Positions 5,872 to 8,025 of a DNA stretch of 8,025 bases are shown piece by piece (position 1 is the first letter of the stretch; each line of letters begins with the position of its first letter). Location of the stretch: the NCBI GenBank assembly GCA_023145275.1, contig JAGLEB010000103.1, positions 1 to 8,025 on the forward strand. Direction: 5' to 3'. Under the pieces are notes generated by a model. The model saw only the letters and a program-made list of their open reading frames with translations, did no database searches and was not told where the DNA came from. This stretch comes from Flavobacteriales bacterium (lineage in GTDB: Bacteria; Bacteroidota; Bacteroidia; Flavobacteriales; JADGDT01). A program made the position numbers and the translations under genes.

Positions 5872-5901
5872 TTAAATATAGCGAACCCAAATACAAATAA
5901 T

Positions 5902-7752
5902 ATGTGTGGAATTGTTGGATATATAGGTGAGCGCCAAGCTTATCCTATAGTGATCAAGGGATTGAAAAGATTGGAATATCGCGGATATGACAGTGCTGGT
6001 GTAACATTGTATAACAATGGAAAAATTACCCTTGTAAAGAAGCAAGGTAAAGTTGTAGAATTAGAAAAAGCAGCAGAGAATCTTGATACTACTGGTGTAA
6101 TCGGGCTAGGACATACTAGATGGGCTACTCACGGAGAGCCTAATGATGTTAATTCTCACCCTCATGCTTCAAACTCGGAAGATTTAGTTTTAATTCACAA
6201 CGGAATTATTGAGAATTATGCTTCAATAAAGAAAGCATTAATAGCTAGAGGATATGTTTTTCACAGTGATACCGATACTGAGGTACTTGTGAATCTTATT
6301 GAAGATGTAAAAAAACAAGAAAATGTTTCTCTTGGAAAAGCGGTACGCAAAGCATTAACTCAAGTTGTTGGAGCTTATGCTATTGCAGTTTTCGATAAAA
6401 ATAGACCAAATGAAGTTGTAGTTGCTAAACTAGGCTCTCCTTTGGCTATAGGTATTGGAAAAGATAATTCTGAATTTTTTGTAGCCTCTGATGCTTCGCC
6501 ATTTATTGAGTTTACGAAAGATGCAATTTACCTCGAAGATGAGGAAATGGCTGTAATCCGTAGAGGTAGAGATATTAAGGTACGCAGTATTATTGATGAT
6601 GAAGTTGTAGATCCATATATTCAAGAGCTTCAATTAGATATTGAGCAGATTGAAAAAGGTGGTTACGATCACTTTATGATAAAAGAAATTCACGAACAGC
6701 CTACTGCTATTACTGATACTTTGAGAGGTCATTTATTACCAGAAGAAGGAAATATTTACCTTTCGGGAATTAGTGATAACATAGATCGTTTCAAAAATGC
6801 TAACCGTATTATTATGGTTGGTTGTGGTACATCGTGGCACGCAGGTTTAGTAGGTGAGTACCTATTTGAAGATTTGGCTAGAATACCAGTTGAGGTAGAG
6901 TACGGTTCTGAGTTTAGATATAGAAACCCAATAATCACCGAAAAAGATATAGTTATTGCTGTATCACAATCTGGTGAAACTGCTGATACTTTGGCTGCAA
7001 TAAAAATGGCTAAAAGTAAAGGTGCATTTGTTTATGGAGTATGTAACGTTGTTGGTTCTACTATTGCTAGAGAGTCTGATGCTGGTACATATACTCACGC
7101 TGGTCCTGAGATTGGTGTAGCTTCAACAAAAGCATTTACAACGCAGGTAACAGTTTTAGCTATGATGGCTATGAAACTAGGTAAAGAGAATGGATCTATT
7201 TCTGAATCTCGCTACAATAGTTTATTGAGAGAATTAGAAGCTATTCCTGCTAAGGTAGAGCTAGCTTTAGAAAGTGATGCATTAATTAAAGAAATAGCTG
7301 CTGTTTATAAAGATTCGCCAAACTTCTTGTACTTAGGACGTGGATACAATTTTCCATCTGCGCTAGAAGGAGCTTTAAAGCTTAAGGAGATATCATATAT
7401 ACATGCTGAGGGTTATCCAGCTGCTGAGATGAAGCACGGACCTATTGCTCTTATCGACGAGAGTATGCCTGTTGTTGTTATCGCTACAAAAGAAGGTCAT
7501 TACGAAAAGATTGTCTCGAACATTCAAGAGATAAAATCTAGAAAAGGAAAGATAATTGCTGTTGTTCACGAAGGTGACGAAGTAATTAGAGAAATTGCTG
7601 ACTATGTTATTGAAATTCCTCATACTACCGAAGAATTAACAACAATTATGTCGACAATACCTTTACAGTTACTTTCTTACCACATTGCAATTCTTAGAGG
7701 ATGTAATGTAGATCAACCAAGAAACTTGGCTAAATCTGTTACTGTGGAATAA
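5902..7752 (+). CDS. glmS: Glutamine-fructose-6-phosphate aminotransferase (isomerising)
   Basis: GlmS makes glucosamine-6-phosphate from fructose-6-phosphate and glutamine. This is the first committed step towards UDP-GlcNAc for peptidoglycan and lipopolysaccharide, and it occurs in the cytoplasm. The 616-residue protein is full length. The class II glutaminase domain (about 1-220) starts MCGIVGYIG, with the nucleophile Cys2, and contains HTRWATHG at 71-78, HNGIIEN at 99-105 and SDTDTE at 122-127. Two SIS sugar-isomerase domains follow. They show VGCGTSWHAG from 306, SQSGETADT at 355-363 and KEISYIHAEGYPAAEMKHGP at 495-514, where Glu496 and His512 match E. coli Glu488 and His504. Lys611 in the C-terminal QPRNLAKSVTVE corresponds to E. 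coli Lys603. An upstream in-frame extension would bury the cysteine, which must become N-terminal after Met removal, so the ATG at 5902 is certain. It has its own -7 box and a strong terminator. Confidence 0.98.
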   Translation: MCGIVGYIGERQAYPIVIKGLKRLEYRGYDSAGVTLYNNGKITLVKKQGKVVELEKAAENLDTTGVIGLGHTRWATHGEPNDVNSHPHASNSEDLVLIHNGIIENYASIKKALIARGYVFHSDTDTEVLVNLIEDVKKQENVSLGKAVRKALTQVVGAYAIAVFDKNRPNEVVVAKLGSPLAIGIGKDNSEFFVASDASPFIEFTKDAIYLEDEEMAVIRRGRDIKVRSIIDDEVVDPYIQELQLDIEQIEKGGYDHFMIKEIHEQPTAITDTLRGHLLPEEGNIYLSGISDNIDRFKNANRIIMVGCGTSWHAGLVGEYLFEDLARIPVEVEYGSEFRYRNPIITEKDIVIAVSQSGETADTLAAIKMAKSKGAFVYGVCNVVGSTIARESDAGTYTHAGPEIGVASTKAFTTQVTVLAMMAMKLGKENGSISESRYNSLLRELEAIPAKVELALESDALIKEIAAVYKDSPNFLYLGRGYNFPSALEGALKLKEISYIHAEGYPAAEMKHGPIALIDESMPVVVIATKEGHYEKIVSNIQEIKSRKGKIIAVVHEGDEVIREIADYVIEIPHTTEELTTIMSTIPLQLLSYHIAILRGCNVDQPRNLAKSVTVE

Positions 7753-7777
7753 CGACACGTGACGGTTAAACTTACTT

Positions 7778-7824
7778 AAAGCACCTAAAGATTCTATTAT
7801 TTTGAATCTTTAGGTGCTTTTTTT
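7778..7824 (+). terminator. Strong intrinsic terminator of glmS
   Basis: AAAGCACCTAAAGATTC (7778-7794) and GAATCTTTAGGTGCTTT (7804-7820) are perfect reverse complements over 17 bp, with the 9-nt loop TATTATTTT. The right arm runs into an unbroken T-run of seven (7818-7824). It lies 25 bp past the glmS stop codon. This is the clearest terminator in the window and ends the plus-strand unit. Confidence 0.95.
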
Positions 7825-7874
7825 AGTACAGACTATTTTAACATAAAAAATGAGATTTATATATTTAATGGAAT

Positions 7875-7882
7875 TACATTTG
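7875..7882 (+). promoter_or_regulatory. Candidate promoter of the right-edge secreted protein gene
   Basis: TACATTTG fits the TAnnTTTG -7 consensus exactly. It lies 45 bp before the ATG at 7928 and 50 bp past the glmS terminator, so the last gene is a separate transcription unit. The -33 region holds only TTTA-like matches. Confidence 0.55.
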
Positions 7883-7927
7883 TAGCTTAAATATTACATC
7901 CAATTAATTTATAATAATCAAATAACC

Positions 7928-8025
7928 ATGAAAAGAATTCTAGCAATCTTCTTATTTATTTCAACAGTTTCTTTTGCGCAAACTAATGTGCAGTACTCTG
8001 TTTCTGGAATTGAAAAAGGTGATTC
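7928..8025 (+). CDS. Secreted protein, N-terminal fragment (runs off the right edge)
   Basis: Thirty-two complete codons are visible. They begin with a typical Sec signal peptide: MKR, a hydrophobic core at 4-16 and a likely signal peptidase I site after SFA at residue 17, followed by Gln18. The protein is therefore exported, with no lipobox. The mature start QTNVQYSVSGIEKGDS has a beta-strand plus Gly-x-x-x-Gly character. That is seen at the start of several Bacteroidota periplasmic families, such as DUF4369-thioredoxin proteins, but it is too short to assign. The ATG at 7928 is preceded by an A-rich stretch, as usual in this phylum, and by its own -7 box. Confidence 0.75.
   Translation, partial: MKRILAIFLFISTVSFAQTNVQYSVSGIEKGD

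Noticed and set aside
5869..5901. Upstream extension of the glmS reading frame
   Set aside because: GlmS needs its catalytic cysteine directly after the initiator methionine, which fixes the start at 5902. The extension also overlaps the candidate -7 box.
5826..5901. glmS ribozyme or riboswitch
   Set aside because: The gap is only 76 bp, and the expected leader after the -7 box is about 25 nt, too short for the ribozyme.
6430..7623. Minus-strand frames inside glmS
   Set aside because: They are antisense shadows of a highly conserved gene.
1..8025. Mobile element, CRISPR array, tRNA or phage defence system
   Set aside because: No transposase, integrase, regularly spaced repeats, tRNA-like cloverleaf or nuclease/helicase gene is seen. 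Base composition and gene types look uniform and housekeeping.

Overview
The window is about 8 kb of AT-rich (roughly one third GC) chromosomal DNA. It almost certainly comes from a member of the Bacteroidota. Three things point there. Candidate promoters match the Bacteroidota -7 element TAnnTTTG. A DUF4270-type lipoprotein sits directly upstream of glmS. A short 'glycogen/starch synthase'-like protein is divergent from panC. The order Bacteroidales/Marinilabiliales is a guess only. I see no mobile element, CRISPR array, rRNA or tRNA.

Left half (minus strand, read from about 3250 down to 1): panC and panD, the last steps of pantothenate synthesis, each with its own candidate -7 box. They are followed by a hairpin that may end the panD transcript. 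Next come a flippase-like integral membrane protein (LPG_synthase_TM / UPF0104 type), a small four-helix 'cytochrome B'-like membrane protein only 28 bp downstream of it, and the N-terminal part of the ribosome-associated GTPase HflX, which runs off the left edge.

Right half (plus strand, from about 3300 to the end): a divergently transcribed single-domain relative of glycogen synthase (GT5 N-terminal half only, with the usual nucleotide-sugar motif missing), a terminator-like hairpin, a DUF4270 lipoprotein, and full-length glmS (glucosamine-6-phosphate synthase) closed by a very strong intrinsic terminator. The start of a secreted protein with its own promoter runs off the right edge.

The genes fit a housekeeping locus: coenzyme A precursor supply on one side, and amino-sugar supply for the envelope with an envelope lipoprotein on the other. 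No wholly new system is evident. The points most worth a second look are the catalytically incomplete glycogen-synthase-like protein, an unusually perfect terminator-like hairpin inside the signal-peptide codons of the DUF4270 gene, and several inverted repeats at gene boundaries (panD leader, glmS leader, hflX leader).
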